Source of the DNA: Paracoccus aminophilus JCM 7686
Lineage (GTDB): Bacteria > Pseudomonadota > Alphaproteobacteria > Rhodobacterales > Rhodobacteraceae
Length of the DNA: 64,000 nucleotides
Reading direction: 5' to 3'
Assembly: GCF_000444995.1 (NCBI RefSeq)
Contig: NC_022042.1
Location: forward strand, 32,501 to 96,500
Of the stretch, positions 28,081 through 36,893 are shown one piece after another. Below the pieces are notes generated by a model. It worked only from the letters and a program-made list of their open reading frames with translations, was not told the origin of the DNA and ran no database searches. The translations under genes and the position numbers were made by a program. Numbering within the stretch: the first letter of the stretch is position 1; the number at the start of each line of letters is the position of its first letter.

Positions 28081-30963
28081 ATGGCGCATCGTACTATCCT
28101 CACCGAGCGTCAGCGCTCAGTACTTTTTGATCTTCCGATCGATGAAACGGCGATGTTGCGCCACTACATCCTTGCGGACGACGATCTGGAAATCATCCGC
28201 GCCCGCCGCCGCCCCCACAATCGTTTTGGGTTTGCTCTCCAGCTTTGCGCATTGCGCTATCCCGGTCGGTTGTTGACCCCGGGCGAGGTCATTCCAATGG
28301 AGATCACGCGCTTCCTGGCTGCACAGCTTGGGCTGAAGTCAGACGATCTGGCTGGATATGCAAGCCGCGAAGAAACGCGTCATGAACATCTGGCGGCCCT
28401 GCGGGATCTCTATAGCTACAAGATGTTCACTGGCCGAGGATCGCGCGACCTGAAGGCCTGGCTGGAGAGAACAGCCGAAACTGCCCGGTCGAACGAGGAC
28501 TTGGCGCGGCGTTTCGTGGAACAATGCCGGGCGACCCAGACCATTCTCCCAGGGATCACGGTTATCGAACGCCTTTGCGCGGATGCACTCGTTGCTGCAG
28601 AGCGACGGATCGACGCTCGGATTGCCGACCGGCTGGATGATGAGATGTGCAGCCGACTTGACGCCTTGCTGACGGAAATGGCGGACGGTTCTGTCACCCG
28701 CTTTGTCTGGCTGCGCCAGTTTGAGGTGGGCCAGAACTCGGCCGACATGAACCGGCTGCTCGGCCGGTTGGAATTCTTGCAGACCATGGCCGTGGACCGA
28801 ACCGTCCTGTCGGGTGTGCCGCCCCACCGTATCGCGCGCCTCCGACGGCAAGGTGAACGTTACTTCGCCGGAGATCTGCGGGATATCTCCGGCGACCGCC
28901 GCCTTGCCATCCTCGCGGTCTGCGCTCTGGAATGGCGCAGTGCCATTGCCGATGCCGTGGTCGAAAGCCATGACCGGATTGTGGGGAAGACGTGGCGCGA
29001 GGCGAAACGCGTATGCGATGCTCGGGCAGATGACGCCAAGGCTGCTTTGAAAGACACCTTGCAGGGCTTCTCAAATTTTGGATCAGCTCTGCTGGAAGCA
29101 CATGAAGATCAGGCCTCCCTGATCGAGGCCATTCAAAACGCCGGAGGCTGGTCATCGCTGAGGGGGCTTGTTTCCACCGCCGCCCAACTGACCGACACAT
29201 TGGCGGCTGATCCACTGGCACATGTTGTTCACGGGTATCATCGCTTCCGACGCTATGCGCCGCGCATGCTCCGGGCGCTCGATATTCAGGCGGCCCCGGT
29301 GGCCGAACCGTTGCTTGCCGCCGCCGACATCGTCGCGGGTACGGAAACGACAACTACCCGGCCACTGACCTTTCTGCGCCGGGCTTCGAAATGGCATCGA
29401 CACTTGAATCACGACGATGGGAACCGGCTTTGGGAGGTGGCGGTCCTGTGCCACCTACGCGACGCATTCCGTGCCGGCGACATCTGGCTCGCACATTCCC
29501 GCCGGTATGGTGATCTCAAGGACGCGCTGGTTCCGACGGAAGTTGCCAGGGCCACGCCAAAACTGGCCATGCCGTTTGAACCGGAGCTCTGGCTCGCGGA
29601 TCGAAAATCTCGCCTAGCAGATGGCTTGGAACGACTGGCCCGCGCCGCCAGGGCGGGTGCCATTCCGGGAGGTTCTATCGAAGATGGCGTGCTCAAGATC
29701 GACCGTCTGACGGCCGCTGTCCCCGAAGAGGCCGATGCCATGGTGCTCGATCTCTACAACCGCCTGCCAGAGATCAGGATCACAGACCTCCTGCTCGAAG
29801 TGGATGACGAGATCGGCTTTACCGAGGCCTTCACCCATCTGCGCACCGGCGTTCCATGCAAAGACAGGGTCGGCATGTTGAACGTGCTGCTGGCTGAGGG
29901 GCTGAACCTTGGCCTCAGCAAAATGGCTGGGGCCACGAACACCCATGATTATTTCCAGCTCTCGCGCTTGTCGCGCTGGCATGTGGAAAGCGAGGCGATG
30001 GCACGCGCCTTGGCCATGGTGATCGAAGGTCAATCTGCCTTGCCGATGGCCCGGTTTTGGGGCGCAGGGCAGACCGCTTCGAGCGACGGGCAATTCTTCC
30101 CGACCACGCGCCAGGGCGAGGCGATGAACCTGATCAACGCCAAATACGGCCATGAACCCGGTCTGAAAGCCTATACCCATGTCTCTGACCAGTTCGGCCC
30201 TTTCGCCACCCAGACCATCCCGGCCACGGTGAACGAGGCCCCTTACATCCTGGACGGCCTGTTGATGACAGACGCAGGTCAGAAAATCCGCGAACAGTAT
30301 GCCGACACGGGCGGCTTTACCGACCACGTCTTCGCCGTCACTGCCCTTCTGGGCTTTCAGTTCATCCCCCGCATCCGGGATCTGCCATCCAAGCGCCTCT
30401 ACCTCTTCAATCCGGCATCCTGCCCGAAAGAATTGAAGGGGTTGATCGGCGGCAAGGTCAGGGAACCTGTCATCAGCTCGAACTGGCCCGACATCCTACG
30501 CGCAGCGGCCACCATGGTGGCGGGCGCGATGCCGCCAAGCCAACTCTTGCGAAAATTCGCTGCATATCCCCGACAGCATGAACTTGCGGTCGCATTGCGC
30601 GAAATCGGCCGGATCGAACGGACGCTGTTCATCATCGATTGGCTGCTGGATGCCGACATGCAACGCCGTGCCCAAATCGGCCTGAATAAGGGCGAAGCGC
30701 ATCATGCGCTGAAAAACGCCCTGCGCATAGGGCGCCAAGGTGAAATCCGTGATCGAACAGCCCAAGGCCAGCACTTCCGAATGGCCGGGCTGAACCTCCT
30801 CGCCGCCATCATCATTTACTGGAACACCAGACATCTCGGTCACGCTGTCGATAGTCGCCGCAGTGATGGTTTGGACTGCTCAGCAAACCTTCTGGCGCAT
30901 ATTTCACCCCTCGGGTGGGCGCACATCCTTCTCACCGGTGAATACAGGTGGCCCAAAAGATGA
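28081..30963 (+). CDS. tnpA: Tn3-family transposase
   Basis: 960 aa, close to the family norm of about 1,000. The N-terminal part is the DUF4158-type DNA-binding domain. The C-terminal DDE catalytic domain is recognisable: D669 in SSDGQFF, D742 in YADTGGFTDHVF and the likely E872 in NKGEAHHALKNAL, with spacings like those of Tn3. TnpA binds the 38-bp ends and carries out replicative transposition. The ribosome site before ATG 28081 is weak, which is common for transposases. The stop lies 10 bases inside the right repeat. Confidence 0.96.
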   Translation: MAHRTILTERQRSVLFDLPIDETAMLRHYILADDDLEIIRARRRPHNRFGFALQLCALRYPGRLLTPGEVIPMEITRFLAAQLGLKSDDLAGYASREETRHEHLAALRDLYSYKMFTGRGSRDLKAWLERTAETARSNEDLARRFVEQCRATQTILPGITVIERLCADALVAAERRIDARIADRLDDEMCSRLDALLTEMADGSVTRFVWLRQFEVGQNSADMNRLLGRLEFLQTMAVDRTVLSGVPPHRIARLRRQGERYFAGDLRDISGDRRLAILAVCALEWRSAIADAVVESHDRIVGKTWREAKRVCDARADDAKAALKDTLQGFSNFGSALLEAHEDQASLIEAIQNAGGWSSLRGLVSTAAQLTDTLAADPLAHVVHGYHRFRRYAPRMLRALDIQAAPVAEPLLAAADIVAGTETTTTRPLTFLRRASKWHRHLNHDDGNRLWEVAVLCHLRDAFRAGDIWLAHSRRYGDLKDALVPTEVARATPKLAMPFEPELWLADRKSRLADGLERLARAARAGAIPGGSIEDGVLKIDRLTAAVPEEADAMVLDLYNRLPEIRITDLLLEVDDEIGFTEAFTHLRTGVPCKDRVGMLNVLLAEGLNLGLSKMAGATNTHDYFQLSRLSRWHVESEAMARALAMVIEGQSALPMARFWGAGQTASSDGQFFPTTRQGEAMNLINAKYGHEPGLKAYTHVSDQFGPFATQTIPATVNEAPYILDGLLMTDAGQKIREQYADTGGFTDHVFAVTALLGFQFIPRIRDLPSKRLYLFNPASCPKELKGLIGGKVREPVISSNWPDILRAAATMVAGAMPPSQLLRKFAAYPRQHELAVALREIGRIERTLFIIDWLLDADMQRRAQIGLNKGEAHHALKNALRIGRQGEIRDRTAQGQHFRMAGLNLLAAIIIYWNTRHLGHAVDSRRSDGLDCSANLLAHISPLGWAHILLTGEYRWPKR

Positions 30964-30972
30964 CCAAACGGC

Positions 30973-31010
30973 CTTAGCGTAGGATTCTGCACTCTCCGGC
31001 ATCAGACCCC
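30973..31010 (-). repeat. Right terminal inverted repeat (38 bp)
   Basis: Exact inverse of the left repeat, ending CGGCATCAGACCCC, directly followed by the second ATCAT target copy at 31011-31015. Confidence 0.97.
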
Positions 31011-31015
31011 ATCAT

Positions 31016-31478
31016 CAATGATCTGCTGCTCTTTCTGGGTCTGACCAGCGAGCGGTTGCAGCTGATCTTCACCCGGCTTGGCACGGTGACGGCGATGATC
31101 CATATCCAGCTGCCCTTCACCATCCTGCCGATCTACAGCGTCATGCGCGCGGTCAATCCCAGCCATCTGCGCGCGGCGCGCTCGTTGGGGGCGGGGCCCT
31201 TCGCGGCCTTCTGGCGCGTCTATGCGCCCCAGACTTTGCCGGGTGTCGTCGCGGGGTGCCTGATGACCTTCATCCTCTCGCTTGGCTATTATATCACGCC
31301 CGCGCTGGTCGGGGGGCCGAATGATCAGATGGTCTCGAACCTGATCTCGATCTACATCAACCGCGAGCTGAACTGGGGTATGGCCGCCGCGCTTGGCGTC
31401 GTCCTGCTGTCGGTCACGCTGGCCATTTACCTGCTCTTCCTGCGCCTTGTCGGGGCAGAGCGCATTCGTCTGGGGTGA
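31016..31478 (+). pseudogene. PotB-like permease gene, 3' part
   Basis: This is the remaining 463 bases of the split permease. It includes the ATPase-contact loop [21 protein letters not shown], the [12 protein letters not shown] helix and terminal membrane segments. It has no start or ribosome site of its own near the break; the first in-frame ATG, within TAMIHIQL, would give a fragment without the N-terminal half. The stop overlaps a GTG of the next permease gene (GTGA), so downstream translation could also be reduced. Confidence 0.9.
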
Positions 31479-31483
31479 CGATC

Positions 31484-32293
31484 ATGTGGCTTCCTTCCTA
31501 TGCAACCCCGGCCGAGCGCATCGGCCGGACCCTGATCGTCCTGACCGCCGTGCTGGTCTTGCTGTTTCTGGTCCTGCCGCTCTTCGTGGTCGTGCCCTTG
31601 TCGCTCTCGCATGACCCGTTCTTCAGCTTCCCGATCGAGCAATATTCGCTGCGCTGGTATCGCGATTTCTTCGCCAATGAGCGTTGGCTGACCTCGATTG
31701 CAAACAGCCTTGTCGTGGCAAGCGCGACCACGGTGCTGGCGACTACGCTTGGCACTTTGGCGGCGCTTGGTCTGTCGCGGCCGGATTTTCCGGCGCGGCG
31801 GCTGGTCATGGCGCTGCTGATTTCGCCGATGATCGTGCCGGTGGTGATCGTCGCGGTCGGGGCTTATCTCTTCTTCGGCAAGCTCGGCCTCACCGATACG
31901 AAACCGGGGCTGATCTTGGCCCATACCGCGCTTGCGACGCCCTTCGTGGTGATTACCGTGACGGCGGTGCTCTCGACCTATGACAGCAATCTGTCACGGG
32001 CGGCGCGCAGCCTTGGCGCCTCGCCGGTCTCGACCTTCTTTCGTGTGACCTTGCCTGCGATCCTGCCCGGCATGGTCTCGGGCGCGATCTTCGCCTTTGC
32101 GACCTCGTTTGACGAGGTGGTGATCGCGCTTTTCCTGACCGGTGCCGAGCAGCGCACGCTGCCCGTCCAAATGTTCTCGGGCATCCGCGACCAGATCAAC
32201 CCGACGATAATGGTGGCGGCGACGATGCTGCTGGTTCTCTCGACCTTGCTCTTTGTCCTCGTCATCTTGCTGACGCGGAAGCGGAAAGGCTAA
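31484..32293 (+). CDS. Polyamine-type ABC importer permease (PotC-like)
   Basis: About 269 aa with six membrane segments. The coupling loop is [21 protein letters not shown], followed by LPAILPGMVSGAIFAFATSFDEVVIALFL, a PotC hallmark. ATG 31484 has GGGGTGA 5 bases upstream; a GTG at 31475 overlapping the previous stop is an alternative. It is downstream of the transposon, so polar effects may silence it unless the element provides a promoter. Confidence 0.88.
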   Translation: MWLPSYATPAERIGRTLIVLTAVLVLLFLVLPLFVVVPLSLSHDPFFSFPIEQYSLRWYRDFFANERWLTSIANSLVVASATTVLATTLGTLAALGLSRPDFPARRLVMALLISPMIVPVVIVAVGAYLFFGKLGLTDTKPGLILAHTALATPFVVITVTAVLSTYDSNLSRAARSLGASPVSTFFRVTLPAILPGMVSGAIFAFATSFDEVVIALFLTGAEQRTLPVQMFSGIRDQINPTIMVAATMLLVLSTLLFVLVILLTRKRKG

Positions 32294-32296
32294 ATC

Positions 32297-32330
32297 CGAG
32301 CTGGCCGGGACCGAGGTTCTGGCCAGCTCG
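32297..32330. terminator. Bidirectional terminator between PotC and LysR genes
   Basis: A perfect 10-bp inverted repeat, CGAGCTGGCC and GGCCAGCTCG, with a 14-base loop. It sits exactly between two convergent stop codons (32293 and 32343). There is no strong T run on either side. Confidence 0.6.
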
Positions 32331-32342
32331 ATCCAGACCGCG

Positions 32343-33218
32343 TTATGCGGCGCCGACATGCTCGACGAACATATCGGCAAAGCGCGCGGCAAAGCTGCGG
32401 GTGGCGGGGCGAGCACGCTCGTTCACGTAGATCCCCACCACCGCGTCATCGAGCCTTGGCAGCCCGGCCTCGGGCCCCGGTTTCTCCACCTTGTCGGAAA
32501 TCACCCGCTCTGCCAGCACGCTGATGCCAAAGCCATTGGCAATCGCGGTTTCCAGACAGGATTGGCTGGGGCTGGAATAGACCAGTTCGAAACTGCGGCC
32601 CGAGCGTTGCAGCGCGCTCATCATGCTGCGCCGGTAGATGCAGCCCTCGGGGAAGCTGACGATGCGCAAGGGATCGCCGAACCCCTCCTCCGGTGCGGGG
32701 CCAGAGACCCAAGCGAGCTTCTCACGCCAGGTCATGAAAGGATTTTCCGCCGGGCCGTCATTCGTCATCGCCACCACGATATCGAACTGACCGTCCCGCA
32801 GCCCCTTGAGCAGCACATGCGAGAGATCGCACACCACCTCGAAGGTAAAGCCCGCCTGCTCATCCGTCAGCCCCGCCATCAGCTTCGGCATGAAGTGGTC
32901 GGCGTAATCGCTGGGGATCCCGAGCCGCAGCTTGCCGCGTTTGTCACGACGCGAGATCCGCAGCATCATCTCATCGTTCAACAGCAGGATGCGGCGGGCA
33001 TAGCTTGCGACCACCTCGCCCTCCTCGCTGAGATAGACGCCCCCCGCCTCTTTCACATCGCGGCTGAAAAGCTGCACGCCCAGCAGATCCTGCAACCGCT
33101 TGATCTGCGCGGAAATCGTCGGCTGGGTCTTGCCCAGACGATCGCCGGCGCGGGTATAGCCCTTCACGTCGATGATGGTGACGAAGGTTCTAAGCAGATC
33201 GGTCGGAATGCTGCGCAT
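32343..33218 (-). CDS. LysR-family transcriptional regulator
   Basis: 291 aa starting at MRSIPTDLLRTFVTI. HTH: VKGYTRAGDRLGKTQPTISAQIKRLQDLLG. The effector-binding domain spans about residues 90-285. It lies between the polyamine-type importer and the creatinase gene, which is on the same strand upstream and separated by a terminator. A regulator of one or both is likely but inferred. The unused upstream in-frame extension overlaps the terminator hairpin and is not coding. Confidence 0.88.
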   Translation of the reverse strand: MRSIPTDLLRTFVTIIDVKGYTRAGDRLGKTQPTISAQIKRLQDLLGVQLFSRDVKEAGGVYLSEEGEVVASYARRILLLNDEMMLRISRRDKRGKLRLGIPSDYADHFMPKLMAGLTDEQAGFTFEVVCDLSHVLLKGLRDGQFDIVVAMTNDGPAENPFMTWREKLAWVSGPAPEEGFGDPLRIVSFPEGCIYRRSMMSALQRSGRSFELVYSSPSQSCLETAIANGFGISVLAERVISDKVEKPGPEAGLPRLDDAVVGIYVNERARPATRSFAARFADMFVEHVGAA

Positions 33219-33244
33219 CTTGGCTCGCTTCAGGATGTGGAAAC

Positions 33245-33271
33245 GGCCCTGCGGGGGATTTCCGCAGGGCC
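33245..33271 (-). terminator. Terminator after the creatinase gene
   Basis: A perfect 10-bp stem, GGCCCTGCGG and CCGCAGGGCC, with a 7-base loop. On the minus strand it is followed by GTTTCC. It lies 40-66 nt past the creatinase stop and before the LysR start. Confidence 0.6.
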
Positions 33272-33310
33272 TTTGGATCATGGCCTTCCCTAAGGTTAAC
33301 TTAAGGCGGC

Positions 33311-34540
33311 TCAGGCCGGGATAATGTTGTGTTCCGGCCCGAAGGGGAAGCCGGTGATATTCTTGGCCCCCTCATCCGAAAGGATGAGAATGTCATGCTC
33401 GCGGTAGCCGCCCGCGCCGGGTTTGCCCTCGGGGATCGAGAGCATCGGCTCCATCGAGACGACCATGCCGGGTTGCAGGACGGTGTTGACGTCCTCGCGC
33501 AGCTCGACCCCGCCTTCGCGCCCGTAATAGTGGCACATCACGCCGAAGGAATGGCCATAGCCGAAAGAGCGGTATTTCAGCAGGCCATGCTCGCGATAGA
33601 TCTCGTTCAGCTCATTGGCGACATCGCCGCAGCGCGCGCCGGGTTTCAGCAGTTCGAGCCCGCGGCGATGGACCTGCGTGTTGATCTCCCAGATGCGCAG
33701 ATGCTCGTCACTGGCGTGATCGAGAAACATCGTGCGTTCGAGCGCGGTGTAATAGCCCGCGATCATCGGAAAGCAGTTCATCGACAGGATGTCGCCCTTT
33801 TGCAGGCGGCGCGAGGTCACCGGGTTATGCGCGCCATCCGTGTTGATGCCCGACTGGAACCAGACCCAGCTGTCCATCAGCTCGGCATGGGGATAGGTCT
33901 GAGCGATATGGCGCACCATCGCCTGCGTCCCGGCGAGTGCGAGATCATATTCCGGCACGCCCTCGGCGATCAGCGCACGGATGGCCGCGCCGCCGACATC
34001 GGCCGTGCGCGCGCCTTCGGTGATGATCGCGATTTCCTCGGCGGATTTGATCGTGCGCATCCACATGACCGGCTGGCCGATGTCAATGAACTCGACGCCC
34101 GGGAAGGCATCTGCCAGCAGCGCGCGGGTTTCGAGCGTGACATGGTCGAACTCGATCCCGATGCGGCGCGCACCGCGCAGAAGCCGCTGGATGCCGTGGA
34201 AATAGCTGCCACGCTGCCAGTCGGTATAGGTCAGGTTGTCGCCAAAGGTGCGGCGGTAGGGCTGGCCCGCATCGACGCCCGCCGAGAGGCTCGTCGCCTT
34301 GTCATGCGTCACGACGAAGGCATAGCGGCGCGCGAAAGAGCAATAGATGAAATCGGCAAAATAATTGATGTTGTGATAAGAGGTCAGCAGGGTCGCATCG
34401 AGGTTCAGATCGACCAGGATCTGGCGCAGCCCGTCCATGCGACGCTGCATCTCGGGCGCGCTGAACGTGCCTTGGACCCGCTCGCCATTGTGCATTTCCT
34501 GAAGCCGGGGCAGCTCGCTGGCCTGTATTTCCGCATTCAT
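33311..34540 (-). CDS. Creatinase (creatine amidinohydrolase)
   Basis: A 409-aa cytosolic homodimeric enzyme hydrolysing creatine to sarcosine and urea; non-metal branch of the M24 fold. Long stretches match the Pseudomonas putida enzyme as I know it: TSYHNINYFADFIYCSF, YTDWQRGSYF, WFQSGINTDGAHNPVTSR, CFPMIAGYYTALERT and SFGYGHSFGVMCHYYGRE. The catalytic residues correspond to H238, E268 and E364. It lies beside a LysR gene and a polyamine-type importer. No creatininase or sarcosine oxidase gene is seen in the window. The start is at MNAEIQ, preceded by GGAGAGATCACG. Confidence 0.95.
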   Translation of the reverse strand: MNAEIQASELPRLQEMHNGERVQGTFSAPEMQRRMDGLRQILVDLNLDATLLTSYHNINYFADFIYCSFARRYAFVVTHDKATSLSAGVDAGQPYRRTFGDNLTYTDWQRGSYFHGIQRLLRGARRIGIEFDHVTLETRALLADAFPGVEFIDIGQPVMWMRTIKSAEEIAIITEGARTADVGGAAIRALIAEGVPEYDLALAGTQAMVRHIAQTYPHAELMDSWVWFQSGINTDGAHNPVTSRRLQKGDILSMNCFPMIAGYYTALERTMFLDHASDEHLRIWEINTQVHRRGLELLKPGARCGDVANELNEIYREHGLLKYRSFGYGHSFGVMCHYYGREGGVELREDVNTVLQPGMVVSMEPMLSIPEGKPGAGGYREHDILILSDEGAKNITGFPFGPEHNIIPA

Positions 34541-34774
34541 CGTGATCTCTCCTGCATCGCGCCCGCTCAGGGCGTCTCAGCCGATTTAAGAGCGGCGCGG
34601 CACGGCTGAGAAATAGAAATGGCACATGATGTGATAGATGCGAAACGTGTCGCGGTGGGGCCTGCGGGCAGGGGAGCCAGAGGGAAGGGGCGGGATGCGA
34701 TGGCAAACCCCCGCTGTGCAGTCGGAGCCGCGGATCGGCGGCAGGCTTGATAAATCCCGGGGTTCTGCATATTA

Positions 34775-34789
34775 GTTGTGCAATACAAC
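34775..34789. promoter_or_regulatory. Palindromic operator-like site upstream of the MarR-GNAT gene
   Basis: GTTGT-GCAAT-ACAAC, a perfect 5-5-5 inverted repeat 20 bases before the start codon. MarR-family proteins bind such short palindromes, so autoregulation is likely. The surrounding 34541-34808 gap holds nothing else that can be named. Confidence 0.55.
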
Positions 34790-34808
34790 CGAATCGAGAG
34801 CTCTGAAA

Positions 34809-35756
34809 ATGACCTCTGCAGCCATGATCGACGCCGTTCGAGAAGCCTCCCGACATCTCGTCAGAGAGCTTGGCTTCATGGGCGGGGATTTCGCGGGCAC
34901 CGATCTTTCGCCCTCTGCCGTTCATGCGCTGATCGAAATAGAGCGGAAGGCCATAACCGCCCGCGACCTTGCGTCGCTACTCAGGCTCGAAAAATCGAGT
35001 GTCAGCCGCATGTTGCGCAAGCTCGTTGAAGCCGGGTATGTGGCCGAGACGGCAGGCGCGGAGGATGGGCGCACGAAGCGGCTTTCGTTAACGCCGCAGG
35101 GCGAGGAGCAGGTGTCAAAGATACATGCTTTTGCGCGGGCACAGGTTTCCGAGGCACTCGCCCGCCTTCAGCCCGATGCAGGCCGGACCGTTCTGGAAGG
35201 GCTTTCGCTGTATTCGTCCGCGCTTAAGGGGTCTCCTGCCCGTGGCGACGAAGCCGACCCGTTCGAGATCCTGCCCGGCTATCAGACGGGCGTGATCGCA
35301 AGCATCACCCAGATGCATGCGCAGTATTACGCGCGAACTTCCGGATTCGGACGCGTTTTCGAGACGGTGGTTGCCGGAGGTCTGGCCGAGTTCGTCTCGC
35401 GTCTGGATCATCCGCGAAATGCACTTTGGACGGTGAGGAAGAACGATCAAATCTGTGGATCGATTGCCATTGACGGCGAAGACATGGGCGGCGACACCGC
35501 GCATCTTCGCTGGTTCATCGTCGATGACGCGATCCGAGGTGCGGGAATCGGGGGCAGATTGCTGGCGACCGCGCTGGCGTTTGTTGATGCGCAGGGTTTC
35601 AAAGAGACCCAGCTCTGGACGTTTAGCGGCCTCTCCGCCGCACGGCATCTTTATGAGGCACATGGCTTCCTGTTGGTCGAGGAAAGGGCCGGGAGCCAAT
35701 GGGGAACGGAAGTCACGGAACAGCGCTTTGCCCGTCCTGCCAGGAGCCCGGAATGA
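34809..35756 (+). CDS. MarR-family regulator fused to a GNAT acetyltransferase domain
   Basis: A 315-aa two-domain protein. Residues 1-140 are a MarR winged helix (ARDLASLLRLEKSSVSRMLRKLVEAG, then ETAGAEDGRTKRLSLTPQGEE). Residues 160-310 are a GNAT domain with the acetyl-CoA loop IRGAGIGGRLLATALAF and FSGLSAARHLYEAHGF. This fusion is a known bacterial architecture in which DNA binding and acetylation may be coupled by a ligand. ATG 34809 was chosen because the palindrome at 34775-34789 would fall inside a longer version. Confidence 0.87.
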   Translation: MTSAAMIDAVREASRHLVRELGFMGGDFAGTDLSPSAVHALIEIERKAITARDLASLLRLEKSSVSRMLRKLVEAGYVAETAGAEDGRTKRLSLTPQGEEQVSKIHAFARAQVSEALARLQPDAGRTVLEGLSLYSSALKGSPARGDEADPFEILPGYQTGVIASITQMHAQYYARTSGFGRVFETVVAGGLAEFVSRLDHPRNALWTVRKNDQICGSIAIDGEDMGGDTAHLRWFIVDDAIRGAGIGGRLLATALAFVDAQGFKETQLWTFSGLSAARHLYEAHGFLLVEERAGSQWGTEVTEQRFARPARSPE

Positions 35757-35830
35757 CCGGCTATTGCGCCGAACCCGATCTGGCCGCCGTGCCGCATTCT
35801 CTCTTCATTTAACGATACGGCCAAAGCCTC

Positions 35831-36496
35831 TTAGCTCAACCAGCCGGTGAAGCGCCGCTCGCCTTCAGGGCTGAAGCTGATGATGCGAGACTCGGGCAAT
35901 CGCCGCGCCCAGGCTTGCGCGAGCAACTGGTCCAAGATGGCGCGACCCAATCGCCCGGCCAGATGCTGGCGCCGCTGGCTCCAGTCGAGGCAGCCGCGGC
36001 AGAGCGGGCGATTGCTTGGCGGCAGGGTCTCGAGATCCAGACCGATCTCGCCCAGCTTGCCCCGGCCGCGCTCGGTCACGGTCAGATCCTCCGCCAACCA
36101 GTGATCCGCCTGCATCCGCTCGAACAGCCGAACGCCCATTTCGCCCGCCAGATGATCGTAACAAATGCGGGCCTTGCGCAGCGCCGGATCGCGCGGCCCG
36201 GTGCGCAAAGGCGGCACGGCATCGCTGGAAAACACCATCAGGGCTTCCAGCAGAGCCCCAACATGGGGACCGGCCAAACGAAAATAGCGATGCCGCCCTT
36301 GCGCCTCGACGGTCAGGACTTCGCCATCCACCAGCTTGGCAAGGTGAGAGCTGGCGGTCTGCTTGGTGATCCCGCCGAGCCCGGCCAGTTCGGTCGCGGT
36401 CAAGGCGCGCCCATCCATCAGCGCGATCAGCATCGCGCTGCGCGCGGGATCCGCAACAAGAGCCGCCACACGGGCAATATCAGGGCCTTCTCTCAT
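35831..36496 (-). CDS. ArsR-family transcriptional regulator with Cys-containing tail
   Basis: 221 aa. The winged HTH is VAALVADPARSAMLIALMDG, then LGGITKQTASSHLAKLVDGE. A C-terminal half not found in small ArsR proteins contains LCRGCLDWSQRRQHLAGRLG, whose two cysteines may sense a metal or oxidant. It diverges from the NIPSNAP/ABM/TSUP operon across 73 bp containing an inverted repeat, the arrangement expected for a repressor of that operon and of itself. Confidence 0.87.
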   Translation of the reverse strand: MREGPDIARVAALVADPARSAMLIALMDGRALTATELAGLGGITKQTASSHLAKLVDGEVLTVEAQGRHRYFRLAGPHVGALLEALMVFSSDAVPPLRTGPRDPALRKARICYDHLAGEMGVRLFERMQADHWLAEDLTVTERGRGKLGEIGLDLETLPPSNRPLCRGCLDWSQRRQHLAGRLGRAILDQLLAQAWARRLPESRIISFSPEGERRFTGWLS

Positions 36497-36497
36497 A

Positions 36498-36515
36498 GTT
36501 CGATCCTAACCGAAC
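36498..36515. promoter_or_regulatory. Candidate ArsR operator
   Basis: Inverted repeat GTTCG-ATCCTAAC-CGAAC right at the start of the divergent region between the ArsR gene and the NIPSNAP gene. Position and symmetry fit a dimeric ArsR repressor site. Confidence 0.45.
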
Positions 36516-36569
36516 CATGCGCCGCCTCCAACCGGCTAAGTGGGGCGTCAGAACGAAAGGCAAAACCCC

Positions 36570-36893
36570 ATGATTACCTGCGTCATCACCTATGATATCG
36601 ACCCGAACCGGCGCGAGCTCTTCGCGCAATATGCGCGCAACTGGGGCGCCTGCATCCCGCGATGTGGGGCCGATCTGATCGGCTATTTCGCCCCGCATGA
36701 AGGATCGACCTCGACCGCTTACGGGATCTACTCGCTGCCGTCGCTCGCGGATTATGAGGCCTATCGCGCCCGTCTGGCCGAAGACCCGCTCGGGCGCGAA
36801 AACTACGACTTCGCCCGACGCGAAAGCTTCATTCGCCGCGAGAGCCGTTTGTTTGTGAAACTCGCCTCGGCGCCGCATGGCGAACGCGCATGA
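36570..36893 (+). CDS. NIPSNAP-family protein
   Basis: 107 aa starting MITCVITYDIDP. A single NIPSNAP-type dimeric alpha/beta-barrel domain: FAQYARNWGACIPRCGADLIGYFAPHEG and YGIYSLPSLADYEAYRARLAEDP. Such proteins are related in fold to ABM monooxygenases; their activity is usually unknown. The stop overlaps the ABM gene start (ATGA), so they are co-translated. Confidence 0.85.
   Translation: MITCVITYDIDPNRRELFAQYARNWGACIPRCGADLIGYFAPHEGSTSTAYGIYSLPSLADYEAYRARLAEDPLGRENYDFARRESFIRRESRLFVKLASAPHGERA

Larger units (their letters stand above)
27316..31010. mobile_element. Tn3-family transposon, 3,695 bp, minimal (tnpR + tnpA)
   Basis: The element is bounded by perfect 38-bp inverted repeats beginning GGGGTCTGATGCC and flanked by a direct 5-bp target duplication ATCAT (27311-27315 and 31011-31015). 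It carries a divergent serine resolvase and a full-length 960-aa transposase with a 120-bp gap between them, and no passenger gene. Terminal-repeat start and end (GGGGTCTGA...TAAG) resemble those of Tn3 itself, placing it in the Tn3 subgroup. Perfect repeats, intact genes and an exact duplication indicate a recent, probably still mobile insertion. Confidence 0.97.
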
